Source of the DNA: a virus | IMG/VR virus record: IMGVR_UViG_3300009149_000062 | Span: 1-45,988 of that record | Length of the DNA: 45,988 bases | Strand: one strand, 5' to 3' | In this document: positions 13,961-21,838 of the stretch, in pieces | How the letters are laid out: every line of letters starts with the position of its first letter | How positions within the stretch are numbered: the stretch's first letter is position 1 | Made by a program: the position numbers and the translations under genes | The notes under the pieces: model-generated | The model's input: only the letters and a program-made list of their open reading frames with translations | Databases searched by the model: none | What the model was told of the DNA's origin: nothing

Positions 13961-14488
13961 CTGATATACCTTACAGCTGATACTCATTTTAACCATAAGT
14001 TGATGTCTGATATGAGAGGATTTAAATCTACTAATGAAATGGACGCATCGATTATCGAGATATGGAATAACATAATTCATACCGGCGATGAGGTTTACCA
14101 TCTCGGCGACTTTGGATTTGGAAAAGAGAAAGAAATTTCAAAATACAGATCGCAACTTAATGGGAAAGTTAATTTGATTTTGGGAAACCATGATTACAAG
14201 AATAGTATTGATAAATTGGGGAAGCTATTTACTTCAGTTTCAGACCTTAAAACAATAAAGTACAATCATGAGAGGATAATATTATGTCATTATGCTATGA
14301 GAGTTTGGTCTGCTTCTCATCACAACAGTTATCACCTATTTGGGCACTCTCATGGCTTGTTGAATACATATGGAAAGTCATTTGATATAGGCTGGGATGT
14401 GTGGGGGAAGCCCCTTAACATATCTGAAGTGATTGATGAATTTAATAAACTTCCAGATAACTTTAACTTTATAAAGGAGGAAGAATGA
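13961..14488 (+). CDS. Metallophosphoesterase with CTG start
   Basis: Protein of 175 residues. The conserved N-terminus IYLTADTHFNHK lies upstream of the first TTG (14000). The frame opens after a TAA at 13940 and contains no ATG/GTG/TTG before the core motif. CTG 13961 falls exactly where the initiator Met is expected, 6 nt after GAGGAGG. The calcineurin-like metal motifs are all present: DTH (7-9), GDF, GNHD, an H in LCHYA and GHSH. The family hydrolyses phosphomonoesters, diesters or cyclic nucleotides; substrate unknown. The stop overlaps the next start. Confidence 0.85.
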   Translation: MIYLTADTHFNHKLMSDMRGFKSTNEMDASIIEIWNNIIHTGDEVYHLGDFGFGKEKEISKYRSQLNGKVNLILGNHDYKNSIDKLGKLFTSVSDLKTIKYNHERIILCHYAMRVWSASHHNSYHLFGHSHGLLNTYGKSFDIGWDVWGKPLNISEVIDEFNKLPDNFNFIKEEE

Positions 14489-14907
14489 GCGGAGTATATT
14501 TAGCTCCAGAAGTAGATGCGATTGTGAGCGATCTCGCTCCCAATCTCGATGTAAATATTGTTTCCGTATTTGAAGAGAAGAAAAAGAGTACGTGGTCTGC
14601 AAAAGTATCTAAAGCTGACCCCGTTTTTAATCTCTTAACAAAATTTGAAGTAATTTTGTACGTTTGGGATACAGCATGGAATAGTTTTAATGACAATCAA
14701 AGAATGGCTCTCATATACCACGAGTTGTGCCATATAGATGTTTCTACAAATAAGAAAGGAGAGAAAGTTATAAAACTTTTACCACACCCCGTTGAGGAAT
14801 TTCCCGAGGTTGTAAGGAATTATGGATTATGGAATGCTCCTCTGAGACGCATGGGAGACGCCGTAGAACAAGCAATAGCCGATACTGCTAAAAAGGACGC
14901 AAAATGA
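14485..14907 (+). CDS. Putative phage metallopeptidase (HELCH)
   Basis: Protein of 140 residues behind AAAGGAGGAAG; its ATG overlaps the previous stop (ATGA). A zinc-protease motif HELCH is at 79-83. Around it are YVWDTAWNSFNDNQRMALIYHE and a later HPVEEFPEVVRNYGLW, as in the phage-associated putative metallopeptidase family. Downstream acidic and helical residues may supply the third ligand. The target is unknown. It sits between the phosphoesterase and the heptose genes with 4-nt overlaps on both sides. Confidence 0.8.
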   Translation: MSGVYLAPEVDAIVSDLAPNLDVNIVSVFEEKKKSTWSAKVSKADPVFNLLTKFEVILYVWDTAWNSFNDNQRMALIYHELCHIDVSTNKKGEKVIKLLPHPVEEFPEVVRNYGLWNAPLRRMGDAVEQAIADTAKKDAK

Positions 14908-15467
14908 ATCGCGCAATCTTTCTAGACCGCGACGGCACTATTATAAAAGATAAAAACTATTTAGGTGACCCAGCCGGGGTAGACCTGCTTTCAAACGCTG
15001 GAGAGGCTTTGTATCTTCTTCAAAATGCCGGCTTTAAACTTATAGTGATTACAAATCAATCAGGTATTGCTCGCGGTATCTTTACAAAAGAAGACCTTTA
15101 TCGTGTCCATAAGAAGTTGCGTTATCTCCTTCTTAGTCGTTACGAAGTCAAGATAGATGGGATTTACTACAGCCCTGATCTTCCGGGAGAATCAGAAACC
15201 CGGAAACCTTCTCCCAATTTAGCACTGCGGGCGTGTAAAAAATTTGAAATTACTCCTTGGAGTTCTTTTGTTATTGGAAATTCCCAAGAGGACATTCAAA
15301 TGGGAAAAAATCTCGGCGCCGTTACTGTATTACTAGATAAGAACGGTTTAGATATTTCAAAGTCCAAACCCAACTATGTTTGTAAAGACCTTTATAGCGC
15401 CGCTCAAACTCTTCTGCGCCGCTTTCAAGTAGAGCAAGAATTTGCTCCAAAGTTTGTCGAAAAATGA
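14904..15467 (+). CDS. gmhB: Heptose-bisphosphate phosphatase-like HAD protein (GmhB)
   Basis: Protein of 187 residues with the histidinol-phosphatase/GmhB HAD pattern: FLDRDGTI (D8 nucleophile, D10 acid/base), VITNQSG near 50, then RKPSP near 95 and GNSQEDIQMG near 115. It would remove the C7 phosphate from D-glycero-D-manno-heptose-1,7-bisphosphate. The zinc-binding Cys loop of E. coli GmhB is missing (YYSPDLPGESETRKPSP has no Cys), as in zinc-free members. hldA and gmhA follow, which supports the heptose role. Confidence 0.87.
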   Translation: MNRAIFLDRDGTIIKDKNYLGDPAGVDLLSNAGEALYLLQNAGFKLIVITNQSGIARGIFTKEDLYRVHKKLRYLLLSRYEVKIDGIYYSPDLPGESETRKPSPNLALRACKKFEITPWSSFVIGNSQEDIQMGKNLGAVTVLLDKNGLDISKSKPNYVCKDLYSAAQTLLRRFQVEQEFAPKFVEK

Positions 15468-16399
15468 ATCTTAAAAGAACTATTGATATTTTACAAAATT
15501 CAAAGAAGAAGTTTTTAGTCGTCGGCGACTTGATGTTGGACGAATATGTCTTTAGTGATGTAGATAGAATATCCCCAGAGGCTCCCGTTCCGGTCGCCAA
15601 AGTCCGAGAGCGTAAATTCATGCTCGGAGGATGTGGAAACGTACAAAAGAATCTTCGAACTCTTGGAGGAGAAGTTTTTACTATAGCGGTTGTTGGTCAA
15701 GATATTGCGGGTAAACGTTTGAGTAGGATGATGACGTCGGATCTTGTTTTTGACTTTGGAAGAAAAACGTCTATTAAAAGAAGAATAATTGCACACTCCC
15801 AGCAGCTGTTGAGGATAGATGAAGAAACTTCGAGTAAGTTATCCGTTCAAAAAGAGCAAGAGATTATTAGAAAAATAAAAAAGTACATTGATAAAGTAGA
15901 TGTTGTTGTTCTTTCTGATTATGCTAAAGGCGTGCTTACCGATGATGTTTTACGCTTTGTAATATCTCAATGTAACGAGAGAGGTGTTCCTATCGTATTA
16001 GATCCTAAAAGAGAAGATTACTCCGCCTATCGTGGGTCTATCCTCGTTACACCCAACGAAAAAGAGGCGTTCTTAGTAAGTAATACTGTTGATACAGAAT
16101 TAGCTTGTCGTTTTATATCAGAAAATTTTAATATAAATCAAGTACTCATTACTCGAGGCGAAGATGGTATGACTTTTTTAGACGGACAAAAGATTTATGA
16201 CATCTCAACCAAAGCTGAATACGTTTACAATGTTACAGGTGCGGGTGACACGGTAGTTGCCCTTATGTCACTCGGAATTGCAAATAACGCCGACATGATT
16301 GATTGTGTACACTTGGCTAATATTGCCGCTAGTATAGTTATCGAAAAAGTAGGTACGGTTGCCCCTTCGTGGGATGAAATTTTAAGAAGGGTAGAATGA
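15464..16399 (+). CDS. hldA: Heptose-7-phosphate kinase (HldA-type, HldE kinase domain)
   Basis: Protein of 311 residues, matching the N-terminal kinase domain of HldE without the C-terminal nucleotidyltransferase domain. PfkB/ribokinase features are VVGDLMLDEYV near the start, then SPEAPVPVAKV, then LGGCGNVQKNL near 51 and VTPNEKE near 194. The anion hole and catalytic base are in TGAGDTVV near 260. It phosphorylates heptose-7-phosphate at C1. The ATG overlaps the gmhB stop, and its own stop overlaps the next ATG. Confidence 0.92.
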   Translation: MNLKRTIDILQNSKKKFLVVGDLMLDEYVFSDVDRISPEAPVPVAKVRERKFMLGGCGNVQKNLRTLGGEVFTIAVVGQDIAGKRLSRMMTSDLVFDFGRKTSIKRRIIAHSQQLLRIDEETSSKLSVQKEQEIIRKIKKYIDKVDVVVLSDYAKGVLTDDVLRFVISQCNERGVPIVLDPKREDYSAYRGSILVTPNEKEAFLVSNTVDTELACRFISENFNINQVLITRGEDGMTFLDGQKIYDISTKAEYVYNVTGAGDTVVALMSLGIANNADMIDCVHLANIAASIVIEKVGTVAPSWDEILRRVE

Positions 16400-16581
16400 A
16401 AATAAAAAGTGCTTTATTTACAATTGGAGGGGACCCGCATATTGCTTCTGCACTAGATTGTTTCATAGCACGCGTAGGTTGGGAAAATATTAAGGAGATA
16501 GTTCCAACCATTAGTTGGATAATATTTTTCTATGAAGTAAAGGAGAACAATGATCAAGACACAAATCAAAAAAATAGTTAA
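16396..16581 (+). CDS. Small hypothetical protein between hldA and gmhA
   Basis: Protein of 61 residues with AAGGGTAG before its ATG, which overlaps the hldA stop (ATGA). Its 3' end overlaps gmhA by 32 nt. Sequence: LFTIGGDPHIASALDCFIAR near the start, a hydrophobic SWIIFFYEV and a polar tail. No family recognised. It is not the missing nucleotidyltransferase (HldC), being too short and without an HxGH motif. Confidence 0.5.
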   Translation: MKIKSALFTIGGDPHIASALDCFIARVGWENIKEIVPTISWIIFFYEVKENNDQDTNQKNS

Positions 16582-17092
16582 AGCGAACAACACCTTTTTG
16601 GAAAAAATTTCTGTCGAAGACATTTCCCAAGCTTTAGCAATATTGAAAAAGTGTTTTACGAGCGGTGGAAAACTTCTTGTTTGCGGTAACGGAGGCTCTG
16701 CATCCATGTCTCAGCACTTTGTAGCTGAGCTCGTTGGACAGTTTGCGGGGGAACTAAACTCTCTTCCCGCAATATCTTTATCTTCCGACATTGCCGTTAT
16801 TACGGCGTTAGCCAATGACATTGGGTATGAGAATATTTTCAGTACACAGATATCAGCGTTCGCACACTTCAATGATGTTCTGTTTTGTTTAACTACGAGC
16901 GGCCTTTCAAAGAATGTTCTTAAAGCTGTTGAGATAGCCCAAACATTTAAGATGCCTGTTATTTTTTTAACCGGTTCTTCTGCTCCTGAGTGTGATGTTG
17001 TCATAAAGTGTGGCAGTAATACTCAAAGGATACAAGAGATTCAACTTGTAGTTTGCCACCTTTTAGTTGAACTTCTTCAAAAAGAGATATAA
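16550..17092 (+). CDS. gmhA: Sedoheptulose-7-phosphate isomerase (GmhA)
   Basis: Protein of 180 residues with a SIS domain: LLVCGNGGSASMSQHFVAEL near 43, then a LPAISLSSD...ALANDIGYENIFSTQ block and CLTTSGLSKNVL near 122. These match GmhA. It converts sedoheptulose-7-phosphate to D-glycero-D-manno-heptose-7-phosphate, the first step in making nucleotide-activated heptose. Start ATG 16550 has AAAGGAG at good distance. Together with hldA and gmhB the set would give heptose-1-phosphate. Confidence 0.92.
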   Translation: MIKTQIKKIVKANNTFLEKISVEDISQALAILKKCFTSGGKLLVCGNGGSASMSQHFVAELVGQFAGELNSLPAISLSSDIAVITALANDIGYENIFSTQISAFAHFNDVLFCLTTSGLSKNVLKAVEIAQTFKMPVIFLTGSSAPECDVVIKCGSNTQRIQEIQLVVCHLLVELLQKEI

Positions 17093-17094
17093 TT

Positions 17095-17409
17095 ATGATA
17101 TTTTTTTCACTAATCCAAGGAATTAAGAATTTAATAAAATGGTTTCCTATCATATGGAGAGACCGAGATTGGGATTTCGAGTACCTGTTAGTTCTTATGA
17201 GAAAGAAACTATCTTCTATGGAGAAGTCTTTTGCTCTTGATAAAGAATATTTTGAAGACGCCGAGGATGTGATAAAAGAAATTAAAGTTTGTAGAATTTT
17301 ATTAGATAGAATTTTAGAAGACGATTGTACGAACCCAGCATCGACGGAACAAGACTATGATTATTTATTCCGTTTTTTAAAGAAACACATGAGAACTTGG
17401 TGGGACTAA
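17095..17409 (+). CDS. Hypothetical phage protein
   Basis: Protein of 104 residues starting 2 nt after gmhA. It is rich in aromatic and acidic residues, with an N-terminal KNLIKWFPIIWRDRDWD and then two helices containing LLVLMRKKLSSMEK and EIKVCRILLDRI. This looks like a recurrent hypothetical protein of large phages, but I know no function. It ends in MRTWWD just before the non-coding region. Confidence 0.65.
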   Translation: MIFFSLIQGIKNLIKWFPIIWRDRDWDFEYLLVLMRKKLSSMEKSFALDKEYFEDAEDVIKEIKVCRILLDRILEDDCTNPASTEQDYDYLFRFLKKHMRTWWD

Positions 17410-17416
17410 TTGTAAA

Positions 17417-17502
17417 AGCAAGGCGAGTAACCGTTAACCCTCCGGTAATAGGCTAGAACACAAGATGGAAAGCTGTAATCTGTAAGTCCTACTCGCCTTG
17501 CT
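17417..17502 (+). ncRNA. Candidate structured RNA at the early/late junction
   Basis: The outer stem AGCAAGGCGAGTA (17417-17429) pairs perfectly with TACTCGCCTTGCT (17490-17502), 13 bp. Inside are two smaller hairpins: ACCG/CGGT (17430-17433 with 17443-17446) and ACA-A-GAT/ATCTGT (17460-17466 with 17478-17483). This gives a compact three-way junction. It does not fold as a tRNA: there is no T-loop or anticodon stem. The following bases are pyrimidine-rich but not a clean T run, so a simple terminator is less likely. Strand is assumed from the flanking genes. Confidence 0.5.
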
Positions 17503-17507
17503 CTATA

Positions 17508-17581
17508 TTTCCTTCCTTTTGTATTTCCTTCCTTTTGTATTTCCTTCCTTTTGTATTTCCTTCCTTTTGTATTTCCTTCCT
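17508..17581. repeat. 16-nt pyrimidine-rich tandem repeat, 4.6 copies
   Basis: Unit TTTCCTTCCTTTTGTA repeats at 17508, 17524, 17540 and 17556, with a partial copy from 17572. On the minus strand it reads as repeated AAGGAAGG. It could be a protein-binding array, a replication or packaging signal, or simple slippage product. From 17582 to 17646 I see only an AT-rich leader without a clear promoter. Confidence 0.9.
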
Positions 17582-17646
17582 TATTTTTCCTGACTTTTTT
17601 ATCCATTAGAACATTTCTTAATTTTCTCCGATAATTAGATAGAAAT

Positions 17647-18549
17647 ATGTTACTTAAGAGAGCGTCAGTTACAGTTATCGGACTTGTACAAAGTGCGGAT
17701 GTTGGACGTTTTTACAAGATGTCCAATATTCAGCGCATTGAGAACGTTGACCCAGACTATTACTACATTAGAACTCGCGCAATAGGTAATTTAGAGATAG
17801 ATGGGGACAATGGAAACAATGATGGCTTTCCATATTCCCAGTTTATAGATGACCGCCCGCATTACGGGTACAAGAGTTTTGAAGGTAAGGATGCCTTTGT
17901 AGAGCATCAGAGTAATGATATACGTAATAGTATTGGTACTCTTCCCGCATCCTATCTCAACGCCTTTAATCTTCCTAAAAAATATTCTTCTTGGTTTGAC
18001 ATTCCTGATAGAGAGCGTGTTGATGTGCTTGGTGTTCCCGGTCAGAAAGACGGCTCTATTGAGGTTTTAATGAAAATAGATAAGGAAAGAGCTCCAACAA
18101 TTGGGCGCAAGATAGACAAAGGTGAACCTTTACACGTTTCAATGGGTACTAACGTAGATTATTCAACGTGTTCCGTTTGTGGCAACACCGCCCATTTTGA
18201 ACATCAGTTTTGTGATGATATCAAGTGGAACAAGGGGGGTACAAAACTTGTTCCTGCGGAACAAATAAGAGGACTCATTAAAAACGGAACTTTTGAGTCT
18301 CCTTGGTTGAAGTGGGTTCTTCCAAGAGAAAACGATAGACAAGAAGTTTTGAATAAAAAATCTAATCACATGGTTTTAGCCAGAGTGTTTGAAATAAATT
18401 ATGGGTTGCAATTTTTTGAATTGAGTGTAGTTTCTAATCCAGCCTTTGATAGGGGTCATGTCTTAGAGAAAATCGCTAAAAAGTGTTCTTGGGGGAATTT
18501 TACAAATGAGCAACTTTTATTGGTTGTTCGTGTACTCAACGGAGATTAG
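17647..18549 (+). CDS. Prohead maturation protease (probable)
   Basis: Protein of 300 residues. Features typical of large-myovirus prohead proteases are DAFVEHQSNDIRNSIG (His near 88 followed by D and G), then HVSMGTNVDYSTCSVCGNTA near 158 and FFELSVVSNPAFDRG near 258. The Ser in SMGTNV and the His would be the catalytic pair. The Cys pair CSVCG plus a later C and H may hold a zinc knuckle. It would cleave scaffold and capsid proteins during head maturation. No strong ribosome binding site precedes the ATG. It lies before a scaffold-like gene and the capsid genes. Confidence 0.7.
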   Translation: MLLKRASVTVIGLVQSADVGRFYKMSNIQRIENVDPDYYYIRTRAIGNLEIDGDNGNNDGFPYSQFIDDRPHYGYKSFEGKDAFVEHQSNDIRNSIGTLPASYLNAFNLPKKYSSWFDIPDRERVDVLGVPGQKDGSIEVLMKIDKERAPTIGRKIDKGEPLHVSMGTNVDYSTCSVCGNTAHFEHQFCDDIKWNKGGTKLVPAEQIRGLIKNGTFESPWLKWVLPRENDRQEVLNKKSNHMVLARVFEINYGLQFFELSVVSNPAFDRGHVLEKIAKKCSWGNFTNEQLLLVVRVLNGD

Positions 18550-18589
18550 GGTAATTTTTCAGTCTTAAATATTTAAGGAGGAGAATTAG

Positions 18590-21322
18590 ATGGGCTATTT
18601 GTTAGATTCTTTTAAACAGGAACTTCAAGAGAGGGGGCTACCAAATTTGAAAAAGGCGGCATTACCAATAACATCCGTTGAGCAATTAAATGAGTATCTT
18701 GAGGATGTTAGAAGCTCTATAGACTCATTAAAAGAAACGTGGGATGAGAGTAAAGAAGGAGCTTCCCCAAAGTGGTTGATGATTGCAACAGAAAGAGATA
18801 AGTTAACAAATATAGTCAACAACGCAGATTCAGAACTTCTCGGGCAATCAAAACTTAAAGAGATTTTTCCAGAATATTATGAAAACTTAATGAAATATAG
18901 AAAGGGAGGTGATAAAATGAAAGAGCAACCAAAAGAGCAACCAAAAGAGCAATCAAAAGAAGCATCCTTTGAACCTGTGACTAAGGCAGAAGACAAAGGA
19001 GACTATCTTACGAAAGACATGAACAAAGACACCGGTTTAGGTGGTTATGAGGTTAAACAATGGAATGAATTTGCTAATGAAGGTAAAGGACAAAGAACAA
19101 AGGAACATACCCAGCAAGTTGAAAGTCCTTTGGGTATGAATTTTAAGGAAGAAAGCGGAGTGAGAAACGCTTCAAAAATAGAAGGAAGGAGGGTAGATAT
19201 GGAAAAGAAAGCAGACGAAGTTCTTGAGAATATTAAAAAGCTTCAAGACGAAAAGCCTGAAGGCGAGCCTAAAGACGAGAAACCTAAAGGCGAAAAAGAT
19301 GAAAAAGATGAAAAGGCTGAACCGGGAACAATAGACTATGTTAAAGAAACTCTTGATGAGGCTCAAAACACTCTTGACGACGCCAAGAAGGCATCGAGAA
19401 AAAAGATGTCCGAGGAAGATACAAAGAAAATTGATGATGCTGTAGATTTAACAGAGGATGCAGCAGGCGCGCTTGGTGACATTATAGATGATGCCAAAGA
19501 TGAAGCTGACAAGAAGGACAAAAAGGTTCTTGAGAAAGCTGACGAAAGTCTTGACACCGTAGAAGAAGATCTTTCAGGAAAGTCAAAAGAAGCAAAGAGG
19601 CTAACTAGAAAGGCAAGAAAGGGTGAGAAGTTTGCTGATGAAGCAAAACAAACCATTAAAGACGTTCAAAAGGCTATTGACAAAACAGAAGACATAGTGG
19701 ACGATGTTGAAAAGGTCATTCCGGAAGAAGTTAAGAATAAGAAGTCGTCCGAACTTGATATTGAACCTGAGGAGGTAGACATTGGTGACGTACCAAGTCT
19801 CTCCCCAACCGATGAGATTTCATTTGCAGTTAAGGCCGCTTCTAGAGTTAAGAAAGCTTTTAACTTTTTCAAAACAACCTTTGGAAATGAGAAAGAAGCA
19901 TCCTTTGAACCTGTGACTAAGGCAGAAGACAAAGGAGACTATCTTACGAAAGACATGAACAAAGACACCGGTTTAGGTAGTTACGAGGTTAAACAATGGA
20001 ATGCATTTGACACCGAAGGTAAAGGACAAAGAACAAAAGAACACTCGACTCCAAGACCTCATGGACCAATGGAAAGAGAACCAAAAGAGCAGATGCAATT
20101 GAATCTAATTCACGGCAGCATCCCAGCAAGAACTGGTTGGAGAGTTAGAAAAGGGAACGGACCTGTAGTGTTTGCATCGTTTGAAGATGTTTGTGACGCT
20201 GACCCAAGAGCCATGACCTTAGAAAACTATAAGGCGTTTACTTCCGATTCTTACGGTCGTAAAATTGCTAGTTTAGTATCTTCAAAAGGAATCTTTGCAG
20301 TTCAAAAAGAGTCTAGTGGTAGATGGGTAATCGCTTCTCTTACAGGAGAAGGTCTTATAAATCTTCCTTTGAGAAAGACAGCTAAAGATTTTCCTAAATC
20401 TATGGAGAAAAAGATAGATGAACTTTCTGACGCGCAAAAAAAGAAGTTTAAAAAAACTTGGGTTTCTGCGTATGACTATGCCAAAGATAAGGAAAACAAA
20501 GTTAAAGGTTCACCGGATGAGTATGCATCTAAAACAGCTTGGGACAAGGTTCCAAAAAGTCAAAAGAATAGTGGACTTCTTAGAAAACAAGCCGCAGAAG
20601 GTGATGTAAGTCCTGGGTATCTTAAAGGATACTACACCAAAGCTTACGGCGACGCTTCATATGCCGGACAACTAACATCTCAGGCCCAGAGGGAAGCACA
20701 CGCAAAACAAGCTTTTAAACTTGCACGAATTAAGGCTAGTAGAGGACTTGTTCCGTTTACGAAAGAAGCATTGGTCGAAGAAACAAAAGCAATAATGGAT
20801 CTTTCTCCTGAAGATTATCAAAAAACATTATCGGCAACGAGTAAACTTCCTGTTACAGATTCTAAAATTTTAACCGCAATAAAGATTCCATCAGAGCACG
20901 ACACCGAGAGTGGAATTTCTTATGACTCAACCAAAAGCGTTCCAGTTGTATCCGGACCTAGTGTAGAGAAACCAATTGCTAAGGGCTTGAAAGAAGGAGA
21001 CACTGCTAATCTTCCAGACGGCGTTACAAGTGCAGAAAAGCTTGCTTCTGAATACCACAGCAAAGGTTTTCAAGGATATGGCGGAGTTGATCCAACATCA
21101 TCAAAGGAGTTAGGCGACGCGGTAGTAAGAGCAAAAGACAAAGTTAGAAGAGCTGCGGGCGTAGGAGTTGTTCCACAATTGACAAAGACTTCTTCGGAGA
21201 ATCAACAAACTACGGAAGAGCAGGAATTTAATTTTAATACTTTAAGAAAGACAGCAGAGTCTAAGGGAACGTCTTATGACGATCTCTATGCAAGATCAAG
21301 AGGAATACCTACAAGAAAGTAA
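18590..21322 (+). CDS. Large scaffold/internal head protein (probable), nested starts
   Basis: Protein of 910 residues behind AAGGAGGAG. The region from about 204 to 410 is an extremely charged Lys/Glu/Asp coiled coil, as in scaffolding proteins. A block starting ASFEPVTKAEDKGDYLTKDM occurs twice, near residues 124-172 and 436-484. The C-terminal 400 residues are more folded-looking, with a FASFEDVCDADPRAMT block and later ALVEETKAIMDLSPEDYQ. Two in-frame internal ATGs (M110, M204) have strong Shine-Dalgarno sites. Position between protease and capsid genes supports a head assembly role. Exact function not proven. Confidence 0.6.
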   Translation: MGYLLDSFKQELQERGLPNLKKAALPITSVEQLNEYLEDVRSSIDSLKETWDESKEGASPKWLMIATERDKLTNIVNNADSELLGQSKLKEIFPEYYENLMKYRKGGDKMKEQPKEQPKEQSKEASFEPVTKAEDKGDYLTKDMNKDTGLGGYEVKQWNEFANEGKGQRTKEHTQQVESPLGMNFKEESGVRNASKIEGRRVDMEKKADEVLENIKKLQDEKPEGEPKDEKPKGEKDEKDEKAEPGTIDYVKETLDEAQNTLDDAKKASRKKMSEEDTKKIDDAVDLTEDAAGALGDIIDDAKDEADKKDKKVLEKADESLDTVEEDLSGKSKEAKRLTRKARKGEKFADEAKQTIKDVQKAIDKTEDIVDDVEKVIPEEVKNKKSSELDIEPEEVDIGDVPSLSPTDEISFAVKAASRVKKAFNFFKTTFGNEKEASFEPVTKAEDKGDYLTKDMNKDTGLGSYEVKQWNAFDTEGKGQRTKEHSTPRPHGPMEREPKEQMQLNLIHGSIPARTGWRVRKGNGPVVFASFEDVCDADPRAMTLENYKAFTSDSYGRKIASLVSSKGIFAVQKESSGRWVIASLTGEGLINLPLRKTAKDFPKSMEKKIDELSDAQKKKFKKTWVSAYDYAKDKENKVKGSPDEYASKTAWDKVPKSQKNSGLLRKQAAEGDVSPGYLKGYYTKAYGDASYAGQLTSQAQREAHAKQAFKLARIKASRGLVPFTKEALVEETKAIMDLSPEDYQKTLSATSKLPVTDSKILTAIKIPSEHDTESGISYDSTKSVPVVSGPSVEKPIAKGLKEGDTANLPDGVTSAEKLASEYHSKGFQGYGGVDPTSSKELGDAVVRAKDKVRRAAGVGVVPQLTKTSSENQQTTEEQEFNFNTLRKTAESKGTSYDDLYARSRGIPTRK
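18904..18919 (+). promoter_or_regulatory. Internal ribosome binding site and ATG (M110)
   Basis: GGGAGGTG at 18904-18911 followed by ATG 18917-18919, in frame with the 910-residue gene. A site this strong inside a gene suggests a second product starting MKEQPKEQ. Confidence 0.6.
18956..19042. repeat. Direct repeat in scaffold-like gene, copy 1
   Basis: 87 nt identical to 19892-19978 and similar for a further 65 nt or so on the right. Offset 936 nt (312 codons), so the reading frame is kept. Confidence 0.9.
19186..19201 (+). promoter_or_regulatory. Internal ribosome binding site and ATG (M204)
   Basis: AAGGAGGG at 19186-19193, spacer TAGAT, ATG 19199-19201, in frame. The product would begin MEKKADEVLENIKKL, exactly at the start of the charged coiled coil, which looks like a separate scaffold protein. 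Confidence 0.65.
19892..19978. repeat. Direct repeat in scaffold-like gene, copy 2
   Basis: Second copy of the 87-nt repeat at 18956-19042. The two copies bracket the coiled-coil segment. Confidence 0.9.
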
Positions 21323-21374
21323 ATTTCTTTAGTGAAATTTAATCAAAAATTTCATGTAAAGGAGGTGAAAAGTA

Positions 21375-21830
21375 ATGAGTAAAGTTCTTAGAAAAGGATT
21401 CTTCGGTTTTGAAGACAGTCTTGATGTATCTGCTGCAACAATAACTACAGCATGGCTTCCCGGACAGTTTGCTATGTGGGACAGCTCTAATGAGGGTGAA
21501 GTTATTTTGAACGATGGAACTAACAACGTCACCGGTATAATTATCGACGACGACACCGAATTAGCAACTATTCCATCTGGAAGTAAGGTTACAGTTTGTT
21601 ACGGCGGGGGCAAGATGTATATTGACCACGCTGACAGTTCCACATACAAAGCTTATGAGACAGATTGTGAATCGGGTTCACCTGGAAATGTACTGTTTCT
21701 TAGCTCAAATGGCAAACTTACAGCAACTTCCGGTTCTGGTTCGTTGACCGCAGCTGAGTACGTCGGTTGGATGTTCCAAGTACCAACAGCAGCTAATAAT
21801 TATCAGTTGGGCTTCGTACTGAAGATTTAA
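21375..21830 (+). CDS. Head decoration-type protein (probable)
   Basis: Protein of 151 residues behind AAAGGAGGTG. It is Gly/Ser/Thr-rich and all beta-like, with no charged coiled coil: WLPGQFAMWD, then VTGIIIDDDTELATIPSG, then AAEYVGWMFQVP and YQLGFVLKI at the end. Size, composition and place just before the capsid gene fit small capsid-stabilising or decoration proteins. No specific family motif seen. Confidence 0.5.
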   Translation: MSKVLRKGFFGFEDSLDVSAATITTAWLPGQFAMWDSSNEGEVILNDGTNNVTGIIIDDDTELATIPSGSKVTVCYGGGKMYIDHADSSTYKAYETDCESGSPGNVLFLSSNGKLTATSGSGSLTAAEYVGWMFQVPTAANNYQLGFVLKI

Positions 21831-21838
21831 TATAGAAA

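Noticed and set aside
16396-16581. HldC-type nucleotidyltransferase completing the heptose pathway
   Set aside because: Only 61 residues, and no HxGH or KMSKS-like motif.
17417-17502. tRNA or tRNA-like gene
   Set aside because: A 7-bp acceptor and a D-like stem can be drawn, but there is no anticodon stem and no TTCGANT loop.
17508-17581. CRISPR array
   Set aside because: The 16-nt units are directly adjacent with no spacers, so this is a simple tandem repeat.
20418-20609. 63-residue basic ORF on the + strand inside the scaffold-like gene
   Set aside because: It is an out-of-frame shadow of a Lys-rich coding region with no ribosome binding site.
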